64,000 nt of DNA from Hymenobacter qilianensis (GCF_014489555.1 NZ_CP060784.1:3866001-3930000); one strand, 5' to 3'; numbered from the stretch's first letter, positions 17,036 to 26,339 are shown. The notes: generated by a model from the letters alone, not told the origin. Numbers and translations are program-made.

Positions 17036-17879
17036 AATCATTTTTTCAATGGGCAGCACCAGAATGCCTTCGGCGCCAACGGCCTTGAGTTGGCCGGTGA
17101 TGTGCCAGAAGTCATCCTCGTTTACTACCGACTGCACCGATACCCAACCTTCCTCGGCCAGGGGCGTGACGGTGGGCGACTTGATGCCGGGCAGCAAGGC
17201 AAATACCGCTTCCAAGGCACTCTGGGGGCATTTAGGATGATGTATTTGTTGCGGCGGGCGCGGCGCACGGCCTGCATCCGAAAGCGCAGCTGATCCAGAA
17301 TCTCCTGCTTTTCGGCCGACAGATTTTGGGTGGCAATAAGGACTGCTTCCGAGCGAAATACCGTTTCCACTTCGCGCAAACCATTACCTAGCAGCGTGGA
17401 GCCCGAGGATACGATGTCGCAAATAGCGTCGGCCAGGCCAATGCTGGGCGCTATTTCCACCGAGCCGCTGATGGTGTGCAGCTGGGCTTGTACGCCTTCG
17501 CCGGCCAGATAGCGACCCAGAATCTCGGGGTACGAGGTGGCAATGTTCAGGCCCTGCAAGTCGGCCACCGATGTATAATTTGCCCCCGGGGTATAGCCAA
17601 CGACAGGCGGCACTTGCTGAAGCCCAGGGCTTCCACCTCCAGCTCGGGGTGGCCAGCTTCCACCAACACATTCTGGCCCACGATGCCCAGATCAGCCACA
17701 CCGTCCTGGACATAGCCGGGAATATCGTCGTCGCGCAAAAACAGGATTTCGAGGGGAAAATTGGTGGCTTCGGTCTTGAGCTTGTAGGTGCTGCTGACGA
17801 AGGAAATACCGCACTCACGGATCAGATTCAGGGAATCTTCGCTGAGGCGGCCTGACTTCTGGATGGCCAGACGAATCAT
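17030..17879 (-). CDS. hisG: ATP phosphoribosyltransferase, long form (two frameshifts)
   Basis: First enzyme of histidine synthesis: ATP + PRPP to PR-ATP, normally inhibited by histidine. Start MIRLAIQKSGRLSEDSL. The phosphoribosyl-binding region is in the middle (GLADAICDIVSSGSTLLGNG). The C-terminal 75 residues (SALEAVFALLPGIKSPTVTP) form the regulatory domain of the long, HisZ-independent form; the total would be about 283 residues. The frame breaks twice, at a five-C run (17583-17587) and a five-G run (17224-17228). Each is repaired by one base to give AIPRGANYTSV and LNAPQSALEAV. Since the rest of the operon is complete, I read these as sequence errors. Confidence 0.9.
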
Positions 17880-18018
17880 GGGGTCAAATAAAAATGGAAA
17901 ATGGGAAAGCAAGAAGAGACGCAGGGGCCAAATTCGTACTTCTCTGAACAGAACCACAAAAACCAGGAAATGGCTACAATGTGGTTTAAAATCGGGCAGA
18001 AAAGGTCAAAACGACCAG

Positions 18019-18105
18019 GGCCACCTTTGATGGGTAACCGGGTGGCCAACTGCGGCACACCCCACGGGGACGATATGCTTGTATAATTCCTCTAGAAAGA
18101 GGAAT
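18019..18105 (-). promoter_or_regulatory. Candidate attenuator hairpins between hisL and hisG
   Basis: Two strong stems follow each other on the transcript: ATTCCTCT/AGAGGAAT at 18105-18086, covering the end of the leader peptide frame, and GGCCACC/GGTGGCC at 18047-18019, followed within 20 nt by short T runs (CGTTTTGACCTTTTC). A further 7-bp stem AACCACA/TGTGGTT lies at 17986-17952. Which stem is terminator and which is antiterminator cannot be decided by eye. Confidence 0.4.
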
Positions 18106-18211
18106 GATGCCCGTGATGCAGATGATGCGGCGCGCCTACGCCAGCAACGGCCCCTGAATGCAGGGCAGCCGTGAGGCTTAGGGAGGAAAACTGGCGCGAG
18201 GCGAAGGGCAT
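18092..18211 (-). CDS. hisL: Candidate histidine-operon leader peptide (39 aa)
   Basis: An open frame of 39 codons upstream of hisG on the same strand, ending in HHLHHGHHSSF: six histidines in eight residues, directly before the stop. A -7 promoter element lies about 18 nt upstream of the ATG, giving a very short 5' end, as is usual for leader genes. The end of the frame and the stop codon fall in an ATTCCTCT/AGAGGAAT hairpin. This is the classical layout of a ribosome-mediated attenuator: when histidyl-tRNA is scarce the ribosome stalls on the His codons and changes downstream folding. I infer the function; the sequence shows the His run, position and strand. Family knowledge: his leaders of proteobacteria look the same in principle. 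Confidence 0.7.
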   Translation of the reverse strand: MPFASRQFSSLSLTAALHSGAVAGVGAPHHLHHGHHSSF

Positions 18212-18228
18212 AAAGGCGGATTGCTGGG

Positions 18229-18258
18229 CAAAAGTACACGCAGATACGAGGTTTGAAA
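18229..18258 (-). promoter_or_regulatory. Candidate promoter of the his operon
   Basis: The minus strand reads TACTTTTG at 18236-18229, a match to the Bacteroidetes -7 box TAnnTTTG, with TTTC 18 nt upstream as a weak -33 box. The start point would fall about 10 nt before the leader ATG. Confidence 0.5.
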
Positions 18259-18396
18259 ACTTTTGGCCTAAAAAGTTTCTGTCGAGCTGCTGTTGCGTAT
18301 ATAGTAAGTGCGGTGAGTACTTTGGCACTATTGTTACGGATAGAACAAAAGATTCCCGCTTCCGCCCTATTTCACCACCTTGTTGCCTTGTCTGTT

Positions 18397-19314
18397 ATGT
18401 TGTCATTGCTTTCACGCTCGTTCTCCCGACTGCTGACTGGCAGCGCTTGCTGCTTGTTGCTGGGACTAGCCAGTGCGCCAGTCTTGGCACAACAGCAGCC
18501 AGCAGCCGATATCCCGCAACTGCCATTGCCGCAGGCTAGCCCGCGGGCATATGTGCTGCAAACTATTGGCCTCACCGATGTGTCGGTGGACTACCACGCG
18601 CCCGGCGTTCGGGGTCGGCAGATCTGGGGGCAGCTGGTACCGTGGGGGCAAGTGTGGCGGGCGGGCGCCAACGAAAATACGCTCATCACATTTTCGGCCC
18701 CGGTAAAAATAAACGGTGAGCCCGTACCGGCGGGCAAGTACTCCTTCTATGTATTGCCCCAGGATAATCAGGACTGGCAGCTTATTCTCAACCGCGTAAC
18801 CACGCATTGGGGCAGCGAAGGCTACGATGCAAAAGACGATTTGCTTCGGGTGCCGGTTTCCTCCGAAACGGCCCCCATGTATGAAACGCTGGTGTACTGG
18901 TTTTCGGAGGTAAAGCCGACGACGGCCCGCCTCAACCTATCCTGGGAAAAGCGCACCGTCAGCATGACCATTGAAACGAATGTGCATGAGCAGGTAGTGA
19001 AAGGCATTCAACAAACCCTGGCCGCCGCGCCCAGCAACTGGCAGCTCCTGGCGCAGGCCGCCGACTATCTGGTGCAGAACAACCTTCAAGGCGAGCTGGC
19101 TCTACGCTATATTAATGAGTCGATTCGGTTGAAGGATGTGTACACCAATAACTGGATAAAGGCCCGTTTGCTGGCTTCCAAGCAAGATTATAGCACTGCC
19201 ATCGTGTACGCTCGCAAGGCCATTAAGCTCGGCGACAAAAGCGACGACACATTTAAGGCTCAGCTCCCAGGCATGCGCGTGGCCCTCACTGATTGGCAGG
19301 CGAAGGCATATTAA
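18397..19314 (+). CDS. DUF2911 exported protein with C-terminal helical repeats
   Basis: About 305 residues from the Met of MLSLLSRSFSRLL, which gives a signal peptide cut at VLA-QQQ; a longer in-frame opening begins at 18253. The middle is a DUF2911 domain: SVDYHAPGVRGRQIWG, VPWGQVWRAGANENT, and PAGKYSFYVLP, a beta-rich fold of unknown role common in Bacteroidota. The last 100 residues are helical and TPR-like (VQNNLQGELALRYINESIRL, then AIVYARKAIKLGDK). It is divergent from the his operon and followed by a strong hairpin terminator. Confidence 0.8.
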   Translation: MLSLLSRSFSRLLTGSACCLLLGLASAPVLAQQQPAADIPQLPLPQASPRAYVLQTIGLTDVSVDYHAPGVRGRQIWGQLVPWGQVWRAGANENTLITFSAPVKINGEPVPAGKYSFYVLPQDNQDWQLILNRVTTHWGSEGYDAKDDLLRVPVSSETAPMYETLVYWFSEVKPTTARLNLSWEKRTVSMTIETNVHEQVVKGIQQTLAAAPSNWQLLAQAADYLVQNNLQGELALRYINESIRLKDVYTNNWIKARLLASKQDYSTAIVYARKAIKLGDKSDDTFKAQLPGMRVALTDWQAKAY

Positions 19315-19324
19315 GTGACTAACA

Positions 19325-19376
19325 AAAACGGGCGCTGGGGGCAAAATACTGTGATTTTGCCCCCAGCGCCCGTTTT
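19325..19376. terminator. Terminator, 23-bp perfect arms
   Basis: Perfect 23-bp arms of the form AAAACGGGCGCTGGGGGCA around a 6-nt loop, ending in TTTT. The core of each arm is a five-C/G version of the dispersed GCCCCCCAG motif in inverted pairs. Confidence 0.85.
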
Positions 19377-19412
19377 ACATTTATTTGATGGCTACTTCCT
19401 TGCCCCTGACTG

Positions 19413-19991
19413 ATGCCTATTGTGCCGCCCTCGCCCCTTCTTGCTTTGCTGGAAACCATGCAGCCTCTATCGGCGGAGCTGCGGGCTGAGTTGGAGCGGC
19501 TGATGCGCCGGGAGCAGCTGCCGCGCGGCACGCACCTGCTGGAGCCGGGGCACGTGGCGCATCGGTTGTATTTTGTGGAGCGGGGCGTGGTGCGCGGGTT
19601 TTACCTGAAAGATGGCCGGGAAGTGTCTTCGTGGTTTATGAAGGAGAATGACTTTATCATTTCCATCGTCAGCTTCTTCACCCAAACGCCTTCGCTGGAA
19701 TATGTGGAGCTGCTGGAAGATGCCACGCTGTGGTCGTTGAGTTATGGGCAGTTGCAGCACCTATACCAGCAGTTTCCGGAGTTCAATTCTATTGGTCGCC
19801 GCCTTACCGAGAATTATTACGTGCTCAGCGAACGGCGCACCCTTAACCTGCGTCTACAATCGGCGCCCGCTCGCTACGATCAGTTGCTAACCGATTTTCC
19901 GGCCATTTTTCAGCGCGTGCCGCTCAAGCACATTGCCTCCCATCTCGGCCTGACGCCCGAAACGCTAAGCCGCCTGCGCGGCCGGCGGTAA
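19413..19991 (+). CDS. Crp/Fnr family transcriptional regulator
   Basis: 192 residues. The N-terminal cyclic-nucleotide-binding beta-barrel spans about 25-120 (GTHLLEPGHVAHRLYFVERG, VVRGFYLKDGREVSSW), and the C terminus has a short winged helix ending in IASHLGLTPETLSRLRGRR, the recognition helix. This is the common Bacteroidota subtype. The ligand residues of true CRP are not conserved, so cAMP binding cannot be assumed. Targets unknown; the gene is monocistronic. Confidence 0.85.
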   Translation: MPIVPPSPLLALLETMQPLSAELRAELERLMRREQLPRGTHLLEPGHVAHRLYFVERGVVRGFYLKDGREVSSWFMKENDFIISIVSFFTQTPSLEYVELLEDATLWSLSYGQLQHLYQQFPEFNSIGRRLTENYYVLSERRTLNLRLQSAPARYDQLLTDFPAIFQRVPLKHIASHLGLTPETLSRLRGRR

Positions 19992-20002
19992 GTGGCCACT
20001 TC

Positions 20003-20130
20003 ACGGACGCACCATTTTGCGTCTCCTTGTTGAACGATTGGTGCCGTACCGCTTGGGTAAATGTACCGCTTGGGTAAATAACTTCAGCAACGACGAGATT
20101 CCAACTGTTGCGTTTCTACCGCGCATTCAC
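20003..20130. repeat. Degraded family 3 repeat with a 17-bp tandem duplication
   Basis: Shares GCGTCTC and TTGAACGA with the element in the hisB-hisH gap, followed by an exact tandem duplication of GTACCGCTTGGGTAAAT (20046-20062 and 20063-20079). It fills most of the gap between the Crp-type gene and the hydroxylase gene. A copy of the C6 motif lies just downstream (20152-20158). Confidence 0.5.
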
Positions 20131-20238
20131 CACTGTTTAGCTTAATAAAAAGCCCCCCACCGAACTTGATCTGCGTCAATTTCGCCTTCCGGTAATGCCT
20201 CCACCTTTGGATCAGTCATTCACTTAACCCCAAAGGCC

Positions 20239-21030
20239 ATGCAATTGCTACTTCTCGCCTGCGAATTCGGATTTCCTACCTGGACATGGAGCGCGCCGCC
20301 CACTTTGCTCATCATTTTTCTGGTATTCGTAGGCTGCTTTATACTTGAGCGCATCGTTCCAGGCTGGAAATTGCCCCCCGTACCAACCTGGACGCGGCGC
20401 GTCCTGGCCCTGAATTTTCTGCAATTGCTGGTAGTGTTGCTGGCCGGCGTGAGCTGGGAGAAGTGGTTTTCGGCTTACTCTGTGTTTCACCTGTCGGAAC
20501 ACGTGAGCCCCGTGGTGAGCGGAATGGGGGCTTATTTCGTGGCCACGTTTATTTTTTACTGGTGGCACCGCTGGCGTCATACCGTTGACTTTCTCTGGCA
20601 GCACTTCCACCAGATTCACCACAGCCCTCAGCGCCTCGAAGTCATCACGTCCTTTTACAAGCACCCGCTGGAAATGACGGCCAACTCCCTGCTCGGCGGA
20701 CTCCTTATATATACGCTGCTGGGCTTGTCGCCGGTGGCGGGGGGCATTTATACGCTCTGCACGGCCTTGGGCGAGTTTTTCTACCATACCAACGTGCGCA
20801 CCCCGCAGTGGATCGGCTACATTTTTCAGCGCCCCGAAATGCACCGCATTCACCACGAGTACCAGAAACACGCCCACAACTACGGCGACATTGTGTGGTG
20901 GGACATGCTTTTCGCCACCTACCGCAACCCCCGCGAGTTCCGCGCCACCTGTGGCTTCGACGCCGACAAGGAAGAGCAGCTACTGCCCATGCTTGGGTTT
21001 CGGGATGTGCATAAGGAAAAGAGTACGTAG
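20239..21030 (+). CDS. Sterol desaturase / fatty acid hydroxylase superfamily protein
   Basis: 263 residues, an integral membrane di-iron enzyme. Three to four hydrophobic segments precede the histidine clusters: WHRWRH (about 109-114), WQHFHQIHHSPQ (about 120-131) and RPEMHRIHHEYQKHAHNYGD (about 198-217). Eight or more His ligands are all present, so it should be active. Known for the superfamily: O2-dependent hydroxylation or desaturation of lipids, sterols or carotenoids; the substrate here cannot be told. The frame carries one C6 motif copy near its start. Confidence 0.85.
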   Translation: MQLLLLACEFGFPTWTWSAPPTLLIIFLVFVGCFILERIVPGWKLPPVPTWTRRVLALNFLQLLVVLLAGVSWEKWFSAYSVFHLSEHVSPVVSGMGAYFVATFIFYWWHRWRHTVDFLWQHFHQIHHSPQRLEVITSFYKHPLEMTANSLLGGLLIYTLLGLSPVAGGIYTLCTALGEFFYHTNVRTPQWIGYIFQRPEMHRIHHEYQKHAHNYGDIVWWDMLFATYRNPREFRATCGFDADKEEQLLPMLGFRDVHKEKST

Positions 21031-21040
21031 GTCCTCTAAA

Positions 21041-21080
21041 GCCAGTGCTACCGGGCGGCCCGCTTCCTGGTAGCACTGGC
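21041..21080. terminator. Hairpin after the fatty acid hydroxylase gene
   Basis: Perfect 12-bp arms GCCAGTGCTACC / GGTAGCACTGGC just after the stop codon. No T run follows on the plus strand, so termination is plausible but not certain. Confidence 0.5.
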
Positions 21081-21143
21081 CGGTGCCAACTCAGCCGAAA
21101 GAAGTATACTTGCTCCTACTTCTATTTTATCTACCGGCCCGGT

Positions 21144-21737
21144 ATGTTTTCTCCCAGCTCTATCGTAGCCCTTCGCAAAGAGCGCGGCTTTTCCCAGGAA
21201 GTATTGGCCGAGCGCTCGGGCGTGAGTTTGCGCACCATTCAGCGGGTAGAGCGGGGTGAAACCGTGCCCCGAGGGTACACCTTACAAGCCCTGGCCACGG
21301 CTCTTGAAAGCTCCATTGCGAACTTTCAAATGACAGAAGAACAGCCAATGCCAGCAGTCCCATTAGCGGATTTGCGCCCCGATCCGCAATTTTTGCAGCT
21401 GCTCAATCTGAGTGCCTTAAGCTTTCTGCTGCTTCCACTCCTTAATATTATAGTGCCGGTCGTGCTGTGGCGGGCCCGCAAGCACCAGGTTCAAGACGTG
21501 GCCGAGCTAGGTCGCCGGGTCGTTGGCTTCCAGATTCTGTGGCAAGTCGGGTGTTTCTTCCTCTACTTGCTGGCTGTGGCAATGCATCTTGTGGGGGGCT
21601 TTTCTACTAAATCAACGTTGCCATTTAGCTTACTCAGCATCCTGTTTGTCACCTATGCGGTGAACGTGGGGGTCATTTGCTACAATGCTTTTCGCCTCCG
21701 CCAAGGCCACCTCAACCTGTACCCGATCCGGCTTTGA
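21144..21737 (+). CDS. HTH (Xre) domain fused to a membrane domain
   Basis: 197 residues. Residues 4-60 are a Cro/C1-type helix-turn-helix (ALRKERGFSQEVLAERSGVS, SLRTIQRVERGETVPRG). After a short linker come three to four hydrophobic helices (SALSFLLLPLLNIIVPVVLW onwards) like the DUF4870/Tic20-like domain. The protein would therefore be a DNA-binding regulator anchored in the inner membrane. I chose the Met of MFSPSSIVALRKER because it begins right before the first HTH helix; the frame is open further upstream through the hairpin. One G6 motif lies inside the frame. Confidence 0.8.
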   Translation: MFSPSSIVALRKERGFSQEVLAERSGVSLRTIQRVERGETVPRGYTLQALATALESSIANFQMTEEQPMPAVPLADLRPDPQFLQLLNLSALSFLLLPLLNIIVPVVLWRARKHQVQDVAELGRRVVGFQILWQVGCFFLYLLAVAMHLVGGFSTKSTLPFSLLSILFVTYAVNVGVICYNAFRLRQGHLNLYPIRL

Positions 21738-21886
21738 GCTAAGATTTTCGTGTCTCGAATTTTACCAATAAAGCGCTTTACAGGCTGAGAACAGCTAATG
21801 GCGGCCAAATGACGGGAAATTGACGCAAGGTAAGAGGGAACAGCGCGCCTACTTTTGGCTCAGCAAATCACTCTCACTTCTGCTGC

Positions 21887-22870
21887 ATGAAGCCTGCTCT
21901 TAAAATTGTCGCTGCTCTAGTATCGCTGCTATTCCTTAGTGGCATCGGTGGCTACTTCTACGTCCGCAAAATGTATGAAGCGCCCGCTAATCAGCTGCAG
22001 ATAGCTCGCCTGCCTGTAGCCTCATCATTTGTGTGGCTGGCTGATACGCAGGGTACACGCCCGGTGGCACATGCGGCTTTACTCGTTCCGGTTGTTGTGC
22101 CTGGCTGCGCCCAAACCTGCTACCTGCAATTCGATTCGGGGGCACCCTACTCCCTACTCTACTCCCACCCACTCACGGCCCTTCAGCAGCAATATCCGGC
22201 CATGCGCCTCGCCTACACGGCAGGCCATGATACAGTAACTGATTTTCAGTTCGGTTTAGGCAATGGCCAAATTACTTCCCGAAGCATACAGGTAAGACCA
22301 ATGGGCGCCCGCCAGCTACCTGCACCTGACAGCAAAAACTATCTTATCATTGGTACCCTGGGCACTGATATAATGGATGGCCGGGTGCTGCTCATCGACT
22401 ACGCTCGCCAGCAATTTCGCCTTTCCACTGCCATTCCCGATAGCCTTACCCAGCGCCTTGCGTTTGTTCCGCTCTCGTTTGAAAGTCGGCGGGTACAGCT
22501 CACGCCAGAGTTGCAAGGCAAGCCCCAACAACTCCTGTTTGATACCGGATCCAGTGCCTTTGCCTTGCTGACCAGCGAAAGCACATGGCAGGATTTAGCC
22601 AAAGCCGGGGCTCCTGTTCAAGCGGCCTCCGTCAACTCGTGGGGCAAAAAGCTCACTTCCTATACGGTTCCCAGTACGGCTCAGCTTGGCTTTGACAACC
22701 AGACAATTCCCCTGGGCACCGTCACGCACATCGAAGGCACTACTTTCTTTCAGAATGTACTCATGCGCTTTTCCGGCATGGGCGGCATGCTCGGCAACGA
22801 ACCATTCGCGAACCAAATCATCGTTCTGGATGTGAAAGGCAGACGCTTTGGAATCCTACAACCCAACTAA
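21887..22870 (+). CDS. Membrane-anchored two-lobed aspartic protease-like protein
   Basis: 327 residues. An N-terminal helix (about 7-27) anchors or exports it. Two aspartic-protease active-site motifs are visible: YLQFDSGAPYSLLY (Asp 83) and LLFDTGSSAFALL (Asp 219), each followed by a hydrophobic-Gly element (IIGTLGTDIM and GMLGNEPF), as in pepsin-like lobes. The spacing of about 136 residues supports two lobes in one chain instead of a retropepsin dimer. Known for the family: peptide hydrolysis at acid or neutral pH. The activity is inferred; the substrate is unknown. Confidence 0.7.
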   Translation: MKPALKIVAALVSLLFLSGIGGYFYVRKMYEAPANQLQIARLPVASSFVWLADTQGTRPVAHAALLVPVVVPGCAQTCYLQFDSGAPYSLLYSHPLTALQQQYPAMRLAYTAGHDTVTDFQFGLGNGQITSRSIQVRPMGARQLPAPDSKNYLIIGTLGTDIMDGRVLLIDYARQQFRLSTAIPDSLTQRLAFVPLSFESRRVQLTPELQGKPQQLLFDTGSSAFALLTSESTWQDLAKAGAPVQAASVNSWGKKLTSYTVPSTAQLGFDNQTIPLGTVTHIEGTTFFQNVLMRFSGMGGMLGNEPFANQIIVLDVKGRRFGILQPN

Positions 22871-22901
22871 GTACCAGATTCTTGCCGCTTAATCCTGTGG
22901 A

Positions 22902-25408
22902 TCAGAACCGCGCAATCACGCGCAGATTCACCAGGCGCTGCGACAGATAATTCGGGACGGAATAGGTGTCGCCGTTTACATCCTGCAAGTAGCTGTAGCC
23001 GCCCACGTTGTTTGCGGCCAGCACATTCAGAATTTCCAGACCCAGCCACAAGCTTTCTAACTGACCCGTACGACGTGGCGTAGCGCCGGCGGTGCGCAGG
23101 GTGAGCACTTTGGAAACGCCCAAATCGACGCGCTTGTAGGAGCGGCTGAGCTTGGTGGTGCCGCGCTCTTCAGGCAGGTTGGGCGGGCTGAACGGCAGGC
23201 CCGAGCCAAACACAAAGTTCACGTAGCCCTTTACTGAAGGGTTGTTGGGCAGATGGTCCTGAAAGAAAATACCCACGTTCAGGCGCTGGTCGGTGGGGCG
23301 GCGGATGTAGCCTTTTTCTTCCCTCCCAATCTCCTTGCCCTCCTCGTCGCGCAGGGTGACGAAGTCGTCGTCCAAGTTTTCGCGGGTGGTGAGCACGCCT
23401 AGGCTAAACCACGACTCCGTGCCGGGCACGAACTCGCCGGCCACGCGCGCGTCGAGGCCGGCGGCGTAGGCGGTGGCGTTGTTGCGGGCAAAGTAGCGCA
23501 GACGCACATTGTCCAGGTCGTAGGGCACCACGTCGGTGAGATATTTAAAGTAGACTTCTCCGGTGAAGCGGAAAGGCCGCCCCCACTGCTGAAACTTCAG
23601 ATCCTGGCCGGCGATAACATGCAAGGAGCGCTGGGCCCGCAGCTCCGGGTTCAACTGGCCCAGTTGGTTACGCAGTTCGCGATAAAACGGCGGCTGATAA
23701 TACACGCCCGCTGCCACTTTGAACGCCAGCTCCGGGTTGCGGCGGGTAATAAACGAGTACTGCACACGGGGACTAAATACCAGCTGGCGGTTTACGCTCC
23801 AATAGTGCGCGCGCACTCCATAAGTAAGCGTGCGCAGCGAATCGAACGTAATAGTATGCTGGGCGTAGCCTTGATAACGGTCGCTATTAAGCGTCAGATC
23901 GGTGCGCAGGCGAGTATTCCGCGCATCGGGCACAAAGCCTGCCGAATCGACAAAGCCGTACTCATTCAGTGTATCCTCGATGTGCTCGCGGCCCGCTTTT
24001 GCCCCCCAGCGCACCGTGTGGCGGCTGGTCGGCGTCCAGGTGCCGCGGGCTTCGAGAGTTGCCAGGCGGGCGCTGAGGGTGTTGCGCGAATGATCGAAGC
24101 GCGAGCCCAAGTCGCGGATGCGCACGGGCCGGTTGAAGTCAGGTGAGCTCGGGTCAACGTTGATATCGGCGAAGCGGTAGCTGGCTTCCACGTCCCGAAA
24201 CTCCAGTTCCCGCGAAATAAGCCCCCCAGCCAGCAGCTCCCCCGTAAACTTGGGGCTGAACTCGTGGCGCAGATTCAGGCCACCCTGGTAGGTGTCGTAC
24301 TGCATCCGTTCGCGGCCGTCGTAAGCGATGAACAGACGTGTAAACTGGTTGGTGGCCGTGCTGAATGTGCTTTGGCCGGTTTCGGGTGTGAAGCGGTAAT
24401 CGTTGTGGGCAAACGACGTCAGCAAACCCAAAGTCGTCCGGTTCGGCTCCGATTTGCCCCCCAGCGCGGCGTTGATGTAGAGTTGGCCGTCGTAAAAAGT
24501 GGGGTTGTAGCCGCCCTGCGCCTGCCGCAGCGAGCGGAGCACGTACTGAGCATTTTTGTACCGAATTCCGGCCAGATAGCTCACGCGCTTATTGGGCGAA
24601 GTGGCTTCTACGTGGGCCGTGCCGCCCACCAGGCTGGCCGTGGCCGAGGCGCCAAATCGAGCGGGCGTTTTGTACTCCACATCCAGCACCGACGAGAGCT
24701 TATCGCCAAACTTGGGCTGCCAGCCGCCCGTCGAAAACGCCACCTGGCTCACCAGATCAGGGTTGATAAAGCTCAGGCCTTCCTGCTGGGCAGCCGTTAC
24801 CAGAAACGGCCGGTACACCTCAATGCCGTTCACGTACACGAGGTTTTCCTCGTAGTTGCCGCCCCGCACCGAGTAAGTGCTGGTCAGCTCATTGTTGGCC
24901 ACCACACCCGGCAGCGTGGTCAGTATTTTGTTGAAATCACCGAAGGCGGAAGGCAATTCCTTTGCCGCCCGCGGGTTGATGCGCGTCAGGCTGACTTGCT
25001 CCCGCGTATCAGCACCTTCTCCCCGGCCGCGCACCGTCACATTGCCCAAGGCGCGGGCATCAGTAGCGAGTGTGAGCCGTTGGGGGGCATTTTTGGTTAA
25101 ATCCAGGGGCGTGCGCAACACTTTGTAGCCTAGGCGGCGCGCCACGAGCACAGGGGCCGGCGCCCCGGGCGCGGGAGGCGTTACGCGCAGCGAAAATTGC
25201 CCCCAGCGTCGGTGGTGGTACCGCCGGGCTGGCCTTCCACGCCTATATCGACAAGCTCCAGTGGCTGCCCATTCGCGTCGCGGACGCTGCCGCTGACCAC
25301 GACGCGAGTGGCAGTTTGTTGGGCCATCGCCCCCGCCCCGACCAGTACCAGCAGCAAGGTCAGTAACAGAGTAAAGGACTTGTTTATCAGGCGATTAATC
25401 AAATGCAT
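22902..25408 (-). CDS. TonB-dependent outer-membrane receptor with N-terminal carboxypeptidase-like domain (one frameshift)
   Basis: About 835 residues after repair. A signal peptide (MHLINRLINKSFTLLLTLLL, ending AMAQQ) is followed by a CarboxypepD_reg-like beta sandwich (VVVSGSVRDANGQPLELVDI), a plug domain (ELPSAFGDFNKILTTLPGVV, STYSVRGGNYEENLVYVNGI), and a 22-strand-type barrel ending with an aromatic residue (LRVIARF). The frame breaks in a five-C run at 25200-25204; one base restores DAGGQFSLRVTPPAPG. The ATG overlaps the rpe stop codon (TGATG), so the two are translationally coupled. Substrate unknown; no SusD partner is present. Confidence 0.88.
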
Positions 25409-26126
25409 CAGGCGTTCAGGCTCTCCTCCGATTCATCCTCCAGCAGCTCGCTTTCGCTTAAGTGCGCCCGCAGGTCAGCCAGCGTAGCCACCGGGTCGGG
25501 CGAGCCGAACACGAAGTTACCAGCCACCAGCACATCGGCCCCGGCTTCCACCAAAGCAGCGGCATTATCGAGGCTCACGCCCCGTCAATCTCAATCAGAG
25601 CCGAAGAGCCGCTATCTACCAGCAGTTCCTTCAAAGCGGCCACTTTGCGCAGGGTATTCGGAATAAATGCCTGTCCACCAAAACCTGGATTCACCGACAT
25701 TACGCACACCAAATCCAGATCGGCCGCAATATCTTCCAGCAGCCATACCGGCGTATGCGGATTCAGCGCCACTCCCGCCCGGCATCCGAGCGCTTTGATT
25801 TGCTGAATGACGCGGTGTAAATGCGGGCAAGCCTCATAATGCACCGTGATGTTGGTTGCGCCCGCATCGCGCACGGCGGCCAGGTAATTCTGGGGGTCCT
25901 CAATCATCAAATGCACATCCAACGGCTGCTTGGCGTGCCGGCCAATGGCTTGCAACACCGGCACCCCAAACGAGATATTCGGCACGAAGCGGCCATCCAT
26001 AATGTCGCAGTGCAGCCAGTCGGCGGCGCTGCCGGCGAGCCGCTCAATTTCAAATTGCAGATTGGCAAAATCGGCGGCGAGCAGCGAAGGAGCCAGTAAT
26101 GGGGCTAGGCGGCGGGTAGAAGTCAT
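25408..26126 (-). CDS. rpe: Ribulose-phosphate 3-epimerase (one frameshift)
   Basis: About 239 residues after repair. It interconverts ribulose 5-phosphate and xylulose 5-phosphate in the pentose phosphate pathway. Metal-binding and catalytic motifs: LAPSLLAADFANL, LHCDIMDGRFVPN, VHLMIEDP, MSVNPGFGGQAF, and ALIEIDGGVSLDNA. The frame stops early in a four-C run at 25580-25583; one base gives the GGV that all members have, followed by ADVLVAGNFVFGSPDP, the phosphate-binding end. The C-terminal acidic tail (SESELLEDESEESLNA) is unusual for the family. Downstream gene coupled through TGATG. Confidence 0.92.
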
Positions 26127-26234
26127 ACCGCGAAGGTAAGCGTTTGGGCGCGAGCTTGGATGCAGTTTTCACTCAACAATTGTCTTACTTAAACTTGCTA
26201 TCCAAAAGTGAAGATTAACAGCCGTTCATCAAAT

Positions 26235-26339
26235 AAGGCGGTCATGCAGAGCGGTAGCGAAGCAGCTCCGCGTGTTTAGCGGGATTACTAACCTAAATGC
26301 CTGAGCGAGCTGCTTCGCTCCGCTCTGCATGACCGCCTT
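26235..26339. repeat. Palindromic intergenic repeat, family 1, copy 3
   Basis: Outer arms AAGGCGGTCATGCAGAGCGG, inner AGCGAAGCAGCT, with imperfect pairing of the inner part. It lies in the gap between the RES toxin gene and rpe. Confidence 0.85.

Noticed and set aside
20046..20079. The 17-bp tandem duplication as an iteron origin or operator
   Set aside because: Only two units exist, without an adjacent initiator gene; it lies within a degraded intergenic repeat.
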